A stretch of 64,000 nucleotides of DNA from Burkholderia sp. GAS332 (GCA_900142905.1 FSRV01000002.1:1612001-1676000), one strand, 5' to 3'; positions 37,066 through 46,347 are shown, numbered from the stretch's first letter. The notes: generated from the letters alone by a model not told the origin. Program-made: numbers and translations.

Positions 37066-39969
37066 ATGAACATCCGGCGAGAAAAGATCAGCAGCGCTGC
37101 ACAGACAGTCGAGTCACTGCAACTCGAACTGGACCGGTGTCGGCGCGAACTGAACGATTGCCTGAAGCGCGCAGAATACACAGATGGGTTATTAGCCCAT
37201 CTGGCGGATACGGTCCTCGTTGCGGATCCCGATGGGCGGATTGTTGACGTCCATCCGGCCACGTGTTCGCTGCTTGGCTACACAAGGGACGATCTTTCCT
37301 CGATACCCTTGTGGGATTTCGTGACGAGTCACGCTCGTCACGAAATCCTCGATCTTGCACAAGGGCCCGTGCCTGAAGTCTTTGTCGCTAGCCGGCGAAA
37401 CTGTCTGAGCAAGGACGGTAATCCGCGTCCGCTGGATCTGCGTCTAGCCCGCTATGCGGTCGGTGGGCGGGACCTGATCGTCGCGACATGTCGTACGGAT
37501 TTTGGCTTGACCCAGACACCATCAGCCCTCGATGATCCGCAGCGAGCAGAAGCATTGCTCGGCGTAGACAAGCGGATTCTCGAACTCATTTCCAGGGAAG
37601 ACCCGCTGCCTTCCATCCTTGATGCGTTTCGCACCCTGGTCGAGGAAAATGATCGTCTGCGCGAAGACTTCCGCGATCTGTTCGACGAAGCGCCCATTCC
37701 CTATGTGCACGAGGGGTTGGACTCGCACTTCATCCGCGCCAACCGCGCGGCAATGAACGTGCTTGGCATCGTGCCTGAGGACATCGCTGGAACGTTCGGT
37801 GAGACCTTTGTGGCGAACAGCCCGGAAAACCAGCACCGTCTGCGCGAGGCGTTCGAGTCCGTCGGACAGGGTAAGGAAACGGCCGGCGTCGTGCTCGAGT
37901 TAGTTCGCAAAGACGGCACGCCGATCTGGGTTCAATGGTGGTCCAAGCCTGCCCCAAACCGAAACTACACGCGGACCATGATGGTGGACATCACGGATCG
38001 CGTGCTGATGGAGCAGACGAAGACCGCGCTGGAATTCACGTTGGAATCGGGACAGGTCGGCGACTGGGATCTGGATCTCGTCCACGACACATCGCGCCGC
38101 TCGTTACGTCACGATCAATGTTTCGGCTACAACGCGTGCATTCCCGACACGCAATGGAGTGTCAAGACCTTCCTCCAGCATGTGCACCTCACGGACCGCG
38201 CGCGGGTCGAAACGACTTTTCGTCTGGCGGTAGAAGCGTTATCAGACTGGGAGTCGGAGTTCCGCGTCGTGTGGCCAGACCAGAGCATCCATTGGATCGT
38301 TGCGCGTGGGCGGGTTTATCAGTCGAAAGAGGGAAGAGCCACGCGGATGCTGGGTGTTGTCATGGACATCACCGAACGCAAACGAGTCGAAGAAGCGCTG
38401 CGCGAAACGCAGGCCGCACTGCAGTTCACACTGGAAGCGGCCAAGGTAGGCGATTGGGATCTGGATTTGATTCACGACACGTCGCACCGTTCGCTACGTC
38501 ACGACCAATGCTTTGGCTACAACGCGCCCATCCCCGACGCGGCGTGGGGCATCGAGGTATTTATCCGGCACGTGCATGTGATCGATCGTGAGCGCGTCGA
38601 AACGACGCTTCGTCAGGCCGCACAAGGATTGTTGGACTGGTCATCGGAGTTCCGTGTCGTGTGGCCGGACCACAGTGAACATTGGCTCGCCGCGTGCGGG
38701 AGGGTGTATCAGACGAAGGAGGGCGTCGCGACACGCATGCTCGGCATCGTGATGGACATCACAGAACGCAAGCGCGCGGAAGAAGCCCTTAGCGCCTCGG
38801 AAGAGTTCGCCCGCGGCCAGGTCGAAGTGCTCACGCATACGCTGGATGCGTTGTCGATGGAGTCCGCTCCCGACCGGCTGGCGGAGCACGTCGTGCGCAC
38901 CCTCACCGAACAACTGGGCGCGCACAGCAGCAGCGTGTGGCGCAAGGATGAGCCCGGCGGCCCGATTGAGTTCGAATTCGCTTTCGAGGGCGGCTCAATC
39001 GTGACGAAGTCGGACGCCGCGCTTGCGGGGGTTGGCCTGTCCATGGCCGCCGAGAATAATGGACCTTTGGCCGAAGTTTTTCGCACCGGCAAACATACCG
39101 TCGCGAACCTCCGCGATCTACGGTCTTCCCCGTGGCGGGACCGGTTGCTCTCGCTGGGCATCGTCATCGTTCTCGCGGTGCCGATGGCAATCGGCGGCCG
39201 CGTCCAAGCCGTAATCAGCCTCCGTTTTACACGTAGGCGGGTCTTTCGCGCAGAAGAAATCGAGCTGGCTCACGCGCTGGCCAATCAGGCGATGTTGACC
39301 ATGCAACTGGCTCGTCTATCTGCCCGGAGCCGCCAGTCGGCCGTTATCGCCGAACGCAACAGAATGGCGCGCGACATTCACGATACGCTTGCACAGGGTT
39401 TCACCGGTGTAATCGTCCAACTGCAAGCGGCGGAGGACGCAAGAGGCCGGGCGCTGGCCATGGAGGCGGACCAGCACCTCAAGCGGGCCGGCGACCTCGC
39501 GCGCGAGAGCCTGAAGGAGGCCCGGCGCTCCATGCAGGCGCTCCGTCCACAGGCACTGGATGAGAAGGATCTGTGTGAAGCGCTGGATACGCTGTTCAAG
39601 AAGATGACGGCGGGCACGGACCTGCAGTGCGAGTTCACCCAACTGGGACAATCAAGATTGCTTCCACCGGAATGGGATCAGAATCTCCTGCGCATTGGCC
39701 AGGAGGTGTTGACGAATGTGCTTCGACACGCAAAAGCAAATCACTTTAGCGCCGAGATTGCATTTGAGCCGGACAGAATTCGCCTGGTATTGCGCGATAC
39801 CGGGTGCGGCTTCGACCCCACGGCCAAACGCGAAGGCTTTGGTTTGCTAGGAATTGCCGAACGAGTCGAATGTATGGGCGGTCGTCTCACCGTTGAGAGT
39901 GCGCCTGGCATGGGTACGGCGATATTGATCTCGCTGCCTCTTTGCATGAGTCAACCGCTGCGTTGTTGA
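37066..39969 (+). CDS. Multi-PAS/GAF sensor histidine kinase, NarL type (HisKA_3)
   Basis: A 967-residue, apparently cytosolic kinase. A short coiled coil is followed by PAS1 (about 25-135) and PAS2 (about 205-315). PAS3 (320-449) and PAS4 (450-579) are near-duplicates. A GAF domain (about 590-745), HisKA_3 with phospho-His near 772 (ARDIHDTLAQGF) and HATPase_c (NVLRHAKA, GFGLLGIAERVE) complete it. It has no membrane segment, so the signal is probably internal (redox, ligand or gas). The start is uncertain: 37066 or 36946. It pairs with the LuxR-type regulator 86 bases downstream. Confidence 0.9.
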   Translation: MNIRREKISSAAQTVESLQLELDRCRRELNDCLKRAEYTDGLLAHLADTVLVADPDGRIVDVHPATCSLLGYTRDDLSSIPLWDFVTSHARHEILDLAQGPVPEVFVASRRNCLSKDGNPRPLDLRLARYAVGGRDLIVATCRTDFGLTQTPSALDDPQRAEALLGVDKRILELISREDPLPSILDAFRTLVEENDRLREDFRDLFDEAPIPYVHEGLDSHFIRANRAAMNVLGIVPEDIAGTFGETFVANSPENQHRLREAFESVGQGKETAGVVLELVRKDGTPIWVQWWSKPAPNRNYTRTMMVDITDRVLMEQTKTALEFTLESGQVGDWDLDLVHDTSRRSLRHDQCFGYNACIPDTQWSVKTFLQHVHLTDRARVETTFRLAVEALSDWESEFRVVWPDQSIHWIVARGRVYQSKEGRATRMLGVVMDITERKRVEEALRETQAALQFTLEAAKVGDWDLDLIHDTSHRSLRHDQCFGYNAPIPDAAWGIEVFIRHVHVIDRERVETTLRQAAQGLLDWSSEFRVVWPDHSEHWLAACGRVYQTKEGVATRMLGIVMDITERKRAEEALSASEEFARGQVEVLTHTLDALSMESAPDRLAEHVVRTLTEQLGAHSSSVWRKDEPGGPIEFEFAFEGGSIVTKSDAALAGVGLSMAAENNGPLAEVFRTGKHTVANLRDLRSSPWRDRLLSLGIVIVLAVPMAIGGRVQAVISLRFTRRRVFRAEEIELAHALANQAMLTMQLARLSARSRQSAVIAERNRMARDIHDTLAQGFTGVIVQLQAAEDARGRALAMEADQHLKRAGDLARESLKEARRSMQALRPQALDEKDLCEALDTLFKKMTAGTDLQCEFTQLGQSRLLPPEWDQNLLRIGQEVLTNVLRHAKANHFSAEIAFEPDRIRLVLRDTGCGFDPTAKREGFGLLGIAERVECMGGRLTVESAPGMGTAILISLPLCMSQPLRC
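38023..38802 (+). repeat. Tandem duplication of a 390-base PAS-coding unit
   Basis: Two direct copies (38023-38412 and 38413-38802) encode 130-residue PAS units sharing VGDWDLDL, SLRHDQCFGYNA, EFRVVWPD and GVVMDITERKR / GIVMDITERKR. Identity is still clear at DNA level across long stretches, so the duplication is fairly recent compared with the other PAS domains. Confidence 0.85.
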
Positions 39970-40055
39970 TCACCGGACGGCCCGGCAAACAGTCATAGCT
40001 CGCGCCGCCAGGTTAATGCCAGACTGACTTCTGTTCCATCACCGAGATACGGACA

Positions 40056-40715
40056 ATGAGTGTGACATCTGAAGCAGGGCAGCGCGATGTGCCGCTCGAC
40101 AAGATCCGGGTGTTGATTGCCGACGACCACGTGGCCGTGCGCGAGGGACTGGCCGCGATGATCGGCCGTCAGGCCGACACCATGGTTGTCGGGGAAGCCG
40201 CCAATGGGCGCGAAGCGGTCGAGCTTTGGCAGAAGCATCGTCCCGATGTCACGCTACTCGATCTGAGAATGCCTGTATTGGACGGTGTTTCAGCAATCAG
40301 TGAAATACATCATCAGGATGCCTCAGCACGCATCATCATCCTGACGACATTTGACAGCGATAGCGAGATCGCCGGTGCGATCAAGGCGGGCGCGAAAGGC
40401 TATCTGCTGAAGGATGCCCCGCGGGAAGAGCTATTTGACTGCATTCGCAAGGTACATGCCGGTGAAACATGCATCCCGCCTTCACTCGTGGCGAAGCTGG
40501 CGGCAGGCGTGAGCAGCGAAGCACTAACAAGCCGGGAGCTTGACGTCCTGACACTACTCGCGCGAGGTAAAAGCAATAAAGAAATCGGTGGCAACCTGTA
40601 CATCAGCGAAACCACCGTCAAGTCACACCTGCGCAGTGTTTTCACGAAGCTGAACGTCGTCAGCCGTACCGAGGCGATCGCCGTCGCCACCCGGCGTGGC
40701 CTCATACTGCGTTAG
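40056..40715 (+). CDS. NarL/FixJ-family response regulator
   Basis: A 219-residue regulator. The receiver domain has the acidic pocket IADDH and phospho-acceptor D69 in VTLLDLRMPVLDG. The C-terminal LuxR-type helix-turn-helix reads LTSRELDVLTLLARGKSNKE then ISETTVKSHLRSVFTKL. It is the partner of the preceding HisKA_3 kinase. Targets unknown. Confidence 0.92.
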   Translation: MSVTSEAGQRDVPLDKIRVLIADDHVAVREGLAAMIGRQADTMVVGEAANGREAVELWQKHRPDVTLLDLRMPVLDGVSAISEIHHQDASARIIILTTFDSDSEIAGAIKAGAKGYLLKDAPREELFDCIRKVHAGETCIPPSLVAKLAAGVSSEALTSRELDVLTLLARGKSNKEIGGNLYISETTVKSHLRSVFTKLNVVSRTEAIAVATRRGLILR

Positions 40716-40745
40716 CCGGTCCCGCCGGCGTCGGGTTCTGATATT

Positions 40746-42545
40746 TCAGGTTGCCTTGCGAGGGGCAAAGCGCCGCTTTCGAAGAGCCGGCGTGATCCGC
40801 CGGAAACGCTCCTTCTTATGCTCTTCTTCAAAATGGCTGAGCGACGGTTTGATCAGATCGCTACGCGATACGATCCCAACCAGGCGCATCGTTTCCCGGT
40901 CAGCAACCACGGGCAAACGTTCGAGGCCATGTACGGCCAGCCTCGTCGCGACGAGCCGGCAGGTTTCGTCGGGCAATGCAAAAGCGGGGGACCGCTGCTG
41001 CAGCACGTCAGCCAGGCGCAGATGGCCTTGCGATCCTGAGTCGTCGTGACAGAGTTGCTGAAGCAGCATCCGGTCGACCATGCCAAGTACCGCCCCCTCT
41101 CGCGCCACCGGGTACGCGCGCCGCGTCTGGGTGTCGCCAAAGTACGTCGCAAGCGCGTCGGCGACGGTCATGCCGGCATCGATCGATTCGACCGAGGTCG
41201 TCATGACTTCGTCGACATAGTGACGCTCCAGCGGGTCAACGCCATACTCCCGATAGATGTGATAGCCGCGACGCGCGATTTTTTCGGTCATGATCGAGCG
41301 GCGCATCACCACAGTCGAAAATCCGTGCGCAACCAGTGTGGCAGTCAGAAGCGGCAACAGCGCATTGCTGTCGTGCGTGAGGCCGAACGCGAATACGATC
41401 GCTGTCAGTGGCGCACCCAGCGTCGCGCCGAGCGTGGCCGCCATGCAGACTAGCGGCCACAGCGCCGGTTGATTGCCGGGCAGAAAGTGTGCAAGCACCG
41501 TTCCGAGCCCGGCGCCTAGCATCAGCAACGGCGCGAGGACACCACCGGAGGTTCCCGATCCCAGCGCAACCACCCACATGACGGCCTTGACGGCCAGCAA
41601 TGCGAGCGCGATCTGTACGGCGATATTCTGGTGAAGCAGATCGCCGATGACGTCGTAGCCGACACCGAGTGCGCGTGGCTCGATGAATCCGCCAATACCG
41701 ACGATAACGCCGCCGAGCGCGGGCCACCACATCCAGTGAATGGGCAACTTGCCAAACAGATCTTCCGTCTTGTACAAGGCAGCGGAAAGACCTGAAGCCA
41801 AGGCGCCAGAAAGCAATCCCGCAATGACGCACGAGATCAGCGACCAACCATCAGGGGCACCCGTCTCGAGCGGGAACAAGGGTCCGGTACCAAAGAATGC
41901 AGCGCGGGCGAAACCGGCTACTGCACAGGCGAGCGCGACAGGCAGGAAGCTGCGTGGCCGCCATTCGAACAGCAGCAACTCGACTGCCAGCAACACAGCG
42001 GCCACCGGTGTACCGAACACGGCGGTCATGCCCGCTGCGGCGCCGGCGACCAGCAGTGTTTTGCGCTCCGCCGATGTCACTTTCACGCATTGAGCGATCA
42101 GCGAGCCGAATGCGCCACCCGTCATGATGATCGGTCCTTCGGCGCCGAACGGGCCACCGCTGCCGATCACGATGCCGGACGACAGCGGTTTGAGTATGGC
42201 GACCTTCGGCGACATCTTGCTCTTGCCGAACAGGATCGCTTCAATCGCTTCCGGAATGCCGTGGCCACGAATTTTTTCGGAGCCGTACCGCGCCATCAGA
42301 CCTACGATCAAACCGCCCGCTACTGGCACCAGGATCACCCAGCCGCCGAGTGTGTTGTGGGCCGGCGAGCGGTCCGCAAACGACAGAACGCCAAAGAAAA
42401 ACAGATTGGTGAATAAATGGATCAGGTTCAGCAATACGAATGCGGCAAGCGTGCTGACAACGCCGATGCATGCGGCAAGTCCGCACATGCCGGGCAGCCG
42501 CGCATTAGCTGCAAAATCGCGCTTGTGGGAATCCGTGCTCATCAT
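40746..42545 (-). CDS. ClC-type chloride channel/antiporter with C-terminal CBS pair
   Basis: A 599-residue membrane protein with ClC signatures GHGIPEA (94-100) and GSGGPFGAEGP (128-138, gating Glu at 136), about ten to twelve helices, then two cytosolic CBS domains (about 450-570). The Ser of the usual GSGIP anion site is replaced by His. Its ATG overlaps the marR stop (TAATG at 42543-42547), so it is translated with the regulator. It probably moves chloride or another anion, with adenine nucleotides sensed by the CBS pair. Confidence 0.9.
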   Translation of the reverse strand: MMSTDSHKRDFAANARLPGMCGLAACIGVVSTLAAFVLLNLIHLFTNLFFFGVLSFADRSPAHNTLGGWVILVPVAGGLIVGLMARYGSEKIRGHGIPEAIEAILFGKSKMSPKVAILKPLSSGIVIGSGGPFGAEGPIIMTGGAFGSLIAQCVKVTSAERKTLLVAGAAAGMTAVFGTPVAAVLLAVELLLFEWRPRSFLPVALACAVAGFARAAFFGTGPLFPLETGAPDGWSLISCVIAGLLSGALASGLSAALYKTEDLFGKLPIHWMWWPALGGVIVGIGGFIEPRALGVGYDVIGDLLHQNIAVQIALALLAVKAVMWVVALGSGTSGGVLAPLLMLGAGLGTVLAHFLPGNQPALWPLVCMAATLGATLGAPLTAIVFAFGLTHDSNALLPLLTATLVAHGFSTVVMRRSIMTEKIARRGYHIYREYGVDPLERHYVDEVMTTSVESIDAGMTVADALATYFGDTQTRRAYPVAREGAVLGMVDRMLLQQLCHDDSGSQGHLRLADVLQQRSPAFALPDETCRLVATRLAVHGLERLPVVADRETMRLVGIVSRSDLIKPSLSHFEEEHKKERFRRITPALRKRRFAPRKAT

Positions 42546-42961
42546 TACTCAAAGTCGATCTGTGGGACCTGGAAGGCACCTTCGAGCGATTTGAGCTCGG
42601 CGCGGTGCAGTTCCGCCAGTTTTGCCAGTACCTTTTCGCCTGCTTTTTCCAGGTGGACCTCAACCTGACGGCGGTCAGTCTCACTAACCTGGCGACGGAC
42701 CAGATTGAGTGCCTCACACCGGGACACCAGCGCGACGACACCGTGATGCTGTGCCTGAAGCCGTTCCGCCAGTTCGCCAACCGTCGCCCAATCGCGTTCC
42801 GGATAGCCCTTGATGTGCAGCAGCAGCAAATATTGCAGCGGCGTGATGCCCTCGCTCTGGGCGGCCTGTTCCGAGAAACGTTCAAAGCGCCGCATCTGGT
42901 AGCGAAATTCCGACAGTTGTTCGAAATCGGCCTTGTGCAGCCCGCGAATCCGTTCTTTCAT
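42545..42961 (-). CDS. MarR family transcriptional regulator
   Basis: A 138-residue winged-helix regulator with the MarR core (GITPLQYLLLLHIKGYPE; VGELAERLQAQHHGVVALVS; LVRRQVSETDRRQVEVHL). First gene of the marR-clc unit. A palindrome TGTATCA-N5-TGATATA lies 30-48 bases upstream, and copies of it precede the HPP and usp genes. It therefore probably represses itself, clc and these neighbours until an unknown ligand or stress releases it. Confidence 0.92.
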   Translation of the reverse strand: MKERIRGLHKADFEQLSEFRYQMRRFERFSEQAAQSEGITPLQYLLLLHIKGYPERDWATVGELAERLQAQHHGVVALVSRCEALNLVRRQVSETDRRQVEVHLEKAGEKVLAKLAELHRAELKSLEGAFQVPQIDFE

Positions 42962-42990
42962 TGGATATCTGCCAACGTAAAAGCAACAAG

Positions 42991-43009
42991 TGTATCACGA
43001 CATGATATA
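42991..43009 (-). promoter_or_regulatory. MarR-type operator 1 (marR-clc promoter)
   Basis: TGTATCA-CGACA-TGATATA is a 7-5-7 palindrome with one mismatch, the same layout as the sites at 44309 and 44453. It overlaps a longer perfect inverted repeat, TCACGAC (42995-43001) / GTCGTGA (43014-43020). On the minus strand it contains TATCAT, a plausible -10 box, about 38 bases before marR. Confidence 0.65.
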
Positions 43010-43047
43010 AATGGTCGTGAGCCAACCGTATAGGTCGTTTGCCGTTG

Positions 43048-44214
43048 TTATGCCGTCTGTTTGTCCTTCGCGAAGGTCTGACGATACAGGCCGGAGATCA
43101 GATCCACCTGCGTAATCATGCCGACTACCTGACCCGTGGCATCGAGTACTGGAATGTGGTGGTGGCCGTAATTCGCGAATATTGGCACGAGGTCGGTAAT
43201 CGGCGATGCCGCCTCGACTGTGCAGACTTCGGTGCTCATCACGGTACCGACATTGGGCGCGGAAAGCGGATCTCGACGCAACCAGCCCTCGAAGTAACTG
43301 GCGATGGAAGACGATTTTTCGAGTGTTCGTTTGTCGATCAGATCCGCGCGGGTCACGATGCCGAGCAACCGCTGCGCCGGATCGACGACAGGCAGGGCTT
43401 TGACATGCTTGCCTTTGAGCAGGTCCCAGGCAGCGGCGGTCCGGGTGTCCGGCGCCACCGCCACGACCTGAACCGACATGATGTCCGCGCACGTTAGTTC
43501 GTTGAAGGTCCGCGAGAACGCCTGAAGCTGCGTCTCGCGCAGCAGTGACTCGAGGTCGTCCGGATCGATGTCCAGCATTTCGCTGCGCCTTTTCAGAACC
43601 GCTTCGAGATCCGCTCTGGTGAAGCCCGAACGCGCCGCCTCTTCCGCGGGTGTGCCTGCGTTGCCCCGGTTCTGGCGGCCGGCGTGTGGGTAGCGATGAC
43701 CGGTGGCGGCGTGATAGAGGATCGCCGCAAAGAGTAGTGCAATCGACTGCACGGCAATTGGCTCAAGCACGAAAGCGTAGCCCAACGCATGCACCGTTGG
43801 ACCGCCCAGCACCGCCGTCAACGCAACAGCACCCGAAGGCGGATGAACACACCGGAGGGCGAACATGCCGCAGATCGACAGCGCGACAGCGAGGGCCGCC
43901 GCGAGGATCGGGTCCGCAATCGTGCTCGCACAGGTCACGCCAATCGTCGCGGAAACGAGGTTGCCACCCACAATGGACCATGGTTGCGCGAGCGGACTGG
44001 CCGGCACGGCAAACAGTAAGACAGCCGAGGCGCCCATTGGCGCGACGAGCAGTGGAATGTTCGCCGCATGTCCGAGCAGTAGATGCATCGAACCGCCCGT
44101 GAACGCGATGCCGAGCAGCGCGCCGAGGCAGGATCGCCCGCGCTCCTGCCATTTGACCGTAATCGGGGCGGGGATAAAGCTGGAAAGCCAGTTGATTGCG
44201 ATGGATCGAAACAA
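43048..44214 (-). CDS. HPP family membrane protein with CBS domain pair
   Basis: A 388-residue protein. The N-terminal HPP domain has four to five membrane helices and the name-giving CVHPPSGAVAL (about 122-132). Two CBS domains follow (TCADIMSVQVVAVAPDTRTA; GTVMSTEVCTVEAASPI). HPP proteins have been linked to nitrite or other anion transport in plants and cyanobacteria. Operator site 44309-44327 overlaps its likely -10 box (TATAAT on the minus strand, 44307-44312), so it probably belongs to the same MarR regulon as clc. Confidence 0.88.
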   Translation of the reverse strand: MFRSIAINWLSSFIPAPITVKWQERGRSCLGALLGIAFTGGSMHLLLGHAANIPLLVAPMGASAVLLFAVPASPLAQPWSIVGGNLVSATIGVTCASTIADPILAAALAVALSICGMFALRCVHPPSGAVALTAVLGGPTVHALGYAFVLEPIAVQSIALLFAAILYHAATGHRYPHAGRQNRGNAGTPAEEAARSGFTRADLEAVLKRRSEMLDIDPDDLESLLRETQLQAFSRTFNELTCADIMSVQVVAVAPDTRTAAAWDLLKGKHVKALPVVDPAQRLLGIVTRADLIDKRTLEKSSSIASYFEGWLRRDPLSAPNVGTVMSTEVCTVEAASPITDLVPIFANYGHHHIPVLDATGQVVGMITQVDLISGLYRQTFAKDKQTA

Positions 44215-44308
44215 GATCTGACCGGAAAAATGGGGGGCACGAAATCAATCGCGAGGCCATGACCTCATGGCGAAGCCCTCACGAAACGAAATAAATAATC
44301 GCGATGAT

Positions 44309-44327
44309 TATATTACATTGTGATATA
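44309..44327 (-). promoter_or_regulatory. MarR-type operator 2 (HPP promoter)
   Basis: TATATTA-CATTG-TGATATA is a 7-5-7 palindrome with one mismatch from TATATCA-N5-TGATATA. The minus-strand TATAAT at 44307-44312 overlaps it, so a bound dimer would block RNA polymerase for the HPP gene. Confidence 0.65.
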
Positions 44328-44452
44328 TCCCGACGCCTTCGGTCGGCAGCAGGGCAGCAGTGGCCATGTCTCATCGAGTTTTTACGAGCGTTCGTTCATC
44401 GTTACTTTGGCCACCATGCACGTGGAGGGGCAGACATGTCTGCGCCCCAAGT

Positions 44453-44471
44453 TATATCAAGAGGTGATATA
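44453..44471 (+). promoter_or_regulatory. MarR-type operator 3 (usp promoter)
   Basis: TATATCA-AGAGG-TGATATA is a perfect 7-5-7 palindrome. A plus-strand TATAAT (44470-44475) overlaps its right end, 114 bases upstream of the usp start, as expected for repression. Confidence 0.68.
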
Positions 44472-44588
44472 TAATGAAGCCTACGGGGATTCATATGCGG
44501 ATGGCCGGCCACCCGTTCTGGACGAGGCGCAGGGAGTGCAGCCGGATTGACTTCGGCGCCGTCGCAGTGAAAGAAGGAAGGAGGGTGT

Positions 44589-45047
44589 ATGTCTGCTTTC
44601 GGCCGTGTGCTTCTTTGTTATGACGCAACCCGTGAAGGGCAGCAGGCGCTGAGAGAAGCGGCCGCGCTGGTCGAGGAACTCAGGGTTGAAACGCACGTAC
44701 TGTCGATCCTGAGTAACTCGGCATGGGTGCAGAACGCAGACATCACCTCCGCCGTGCCGTTTGACATCGTCGAGAAGGCCGCCAGAGATCTGCTTCAGGA
44801 GGGGCTAAAGAAGCTCGCAGCGCGTGGAATCCAGGCTACCGGGCACTTCGTCGTCGGGGAGCCATTGGATCAGATCCCGCTCTTTGCGAAGGATCTGAAC
44901 GTCGACCTCATCGTGGTGGGTCACCGCCATGCCACCCGGTTAGCGCGCTGGTGGGCTGGCAAGAACGACGGGCGACTGCTGGACAGAGTCAGTTGCAGCG
45001 TGCTCGTTGCGATGTGCCCCGCTGGTGATCACGAGCCGAACCCGTAG
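44589..45047 (+). CDS. Universal stress protein (UspA family)
   Basis: A 152-residue Usp-fold protein (VLLCYDATREGQQALREA at the start; LNVDLIVVGHRHATR; SCSVLVAM at the end). The usual nucleotide loop G2xG9xGS is altered (GHRHATRLARWW...DRVSC), so ATP binding may be weak. Good ribosome-binding site AGGAAGGAGG. It is driven from a promoter with the MarR-type operator 3, which links it to clc and HPP. Confidence 0.88.
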   Translation: MSAFGRVLLCYDATREGQQALREAAALVEELRVETHVLSILSNSAWVQNADITSAVPFDIVEKAARDLLQEGLKKLAARGIQATGHFVVGEPLDQIPLFAKDLNVDLIVVGHRHATRLARWWAGKNDGRLLDRVSCSVLVAMCPAGDHEPNP

Positions 45048-45061
45048 GTGTTGGCCGACGC

Positions 45062-45628
45062 TCACCTTTCCTCGATATGAACCCCCTCTGGTAAAGCCGC
45101 CAGGCCACGAAGCCGGCGCGAGGGTTCTGTCCTGTGCAGATGCACGGCGTAGGTGTCCCATGGCAACTTGATACCTTGCTCTGATCCATTGGAAACCTGA
45201 ACCAAAATTCGTCCTACCTCGCCACGGTGATAACCGCCATGGGTAACGACGTGGGTCAGCATCTCTTCGCGCGTCATATACCCACTGTCACCATCCGTGA
45301 ACGTAAAGGGTACCGATTCGGACAGCATGGCCGGCGTAACGGTCCCCACATAATCAAGGTACCAGTGATCTGCGTCCGCTAAGCCAGCACGCAGTTCCGC
45401 GAACTCCGGGGTCTCTGGCGTATTGTCCGACGCGAAGTGGTGACTTTCGCCAACGAGATGCGCTGCGAAGATTCTGTTCACCACCAGACAATGATTCATA
45501 AGCCGGATGGCAAGATGCCGTTCCGCCGGATGGCGCTCAGCGCTCAATCCATTCATTGCCTCAAGTAATTCACCATTAGCCCACGCTTGATAACGGAACA
45601 TCTTGAGAAGTAGTTCACCTGCGCTCAT
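45062..45628 (-). CDS. DinB family protein
   Basis: A 188-residue four-helix-bundle protein of the DinB/YfiT metalloenzyme superfamily. It has MFRYQAWANGELLEAM, H46 in LMNHCLVVNRIF, and THVVTHGGYHRGEVGRIL with the two further metal-binding histidines. These proteins often act as thiol-dependent transferases; the substrate is unknown. It is convergent with usp, 14 bases apart. Confidence 0.88.
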   Translation of the reverse strand: MSAGELLLKMFRYQAWANGELLEAMNGLSAERHPAERHLAIRLMNHCLVVNRIFAAHLVGESHHFASDNTPETPEFAELRAGLADADHWYLDYVGTVTPAMLSESVPFTFTDGDSGYMTREEMLTHVVTHGGYHRGEVGRILVQVSNGSEQGIKLPWDTYAVHLHRTEPSRRLRGLAALPEGVHIEER

Positions 45629-45888
45629 CGTGACGATCTCCTGATCATGAATAACATGCGGGCTTGGGTTTTACATTATTTCCGCAGGGAACTTGCATGT
45701 CTACTCGCATTCCCGACCCAGGCGCCGCGATGCGGAAGAAGCCGCGCCGCGCACGTTTCCGGGCCACGGAAGCGGCAATCGTTAGGACAGGAACTCGCGT
45801 TCTGAATCGGGGGCGGCGAACGCGGGGAGAGGGCCAGGCGCGATGCACCCGCCCCGGCAACGAGCAACACGCATTGCTCCCCGCGCGC

Positions 45889-46347
45889 TTACAGCAGAGA
45901 TTTCCCCTGCGCGAGAATCTTGTCGCAGACCTGCTTCGTGGCCTCTTCCTTCAGGCCGCCACCGCTCAGGTCCAACTGCTGGCCGCTGCCGCTGCTCAGG
46001 ATACCCTTGGCGCCGTTGGCATAGCCGCTGTCAGACGGGGCCGAACTGGAACCGCCCGGGAGCTTGCTCATCAGCGAGTCCTTGACCGAAGAGGCGCTGT
46101 TGCCGCTGAGATAGTTGTTCTTGATGCAGAACTCCAGCACGCCCGCGACGTTGCCGGTGCTGCCAGAGGTTAGCGACTGACCTGACAAGGCGCTGCCCAT
46201 GCCACCAAGGCTCCCGAGGCCACCGGTCGATCCGCCACCTCCGCTCTGGTTGAGCAGGTTTCCGAGCTGCGCCTGGACGGCCGTGACGGGTAGCAAGACG
46301 GCGATCAGGATCCCTGTAGCTGCGGCGCGATACATACGTGCTTTCAT
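45889..46347 (-). CDS. DUF2501 domain-containing exported protein (YjjA-like)
   Basis: A 152-residue protein with a signal peptide (GILIAVLLPVTAVQA) and a Gly/Ser-rich stretch (GGGGSTGGLGSLGG). The DUF2501 core follows (GVLEFCIKNNYL, ILSSGSGQQLDL, EATKQVCDKILAQGKSLL) with two conserved Cys residues that may form a disulfide. Periplasmic, function unknown. Confidence 0.87.
   Translation of the reverse strand: MKARMYRAAATGILIAVLLPVTAVQAQLGNLLNQSGGGGSTGGLGSLGGMGSALSGQSLTSGSTGNVAGVLEFCIKNNYLSGNSASSVKDSLMSKLPGGSSSAPSDSGYANGAKGILSSGSGQQLDLSGGGLKEEATKQVCDKILAQGKSLL

Larger units (their letters stand above)
44215..44588. other. Divergent promoter region of HPP and usp genes
   Basis: A 374-base gap between divergent genes. 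It contains two MarR-type operators (44309-44327 and 44453-44471) and a TATAAT box overlapping each. No small gene is supported. Confidence 0.6.
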
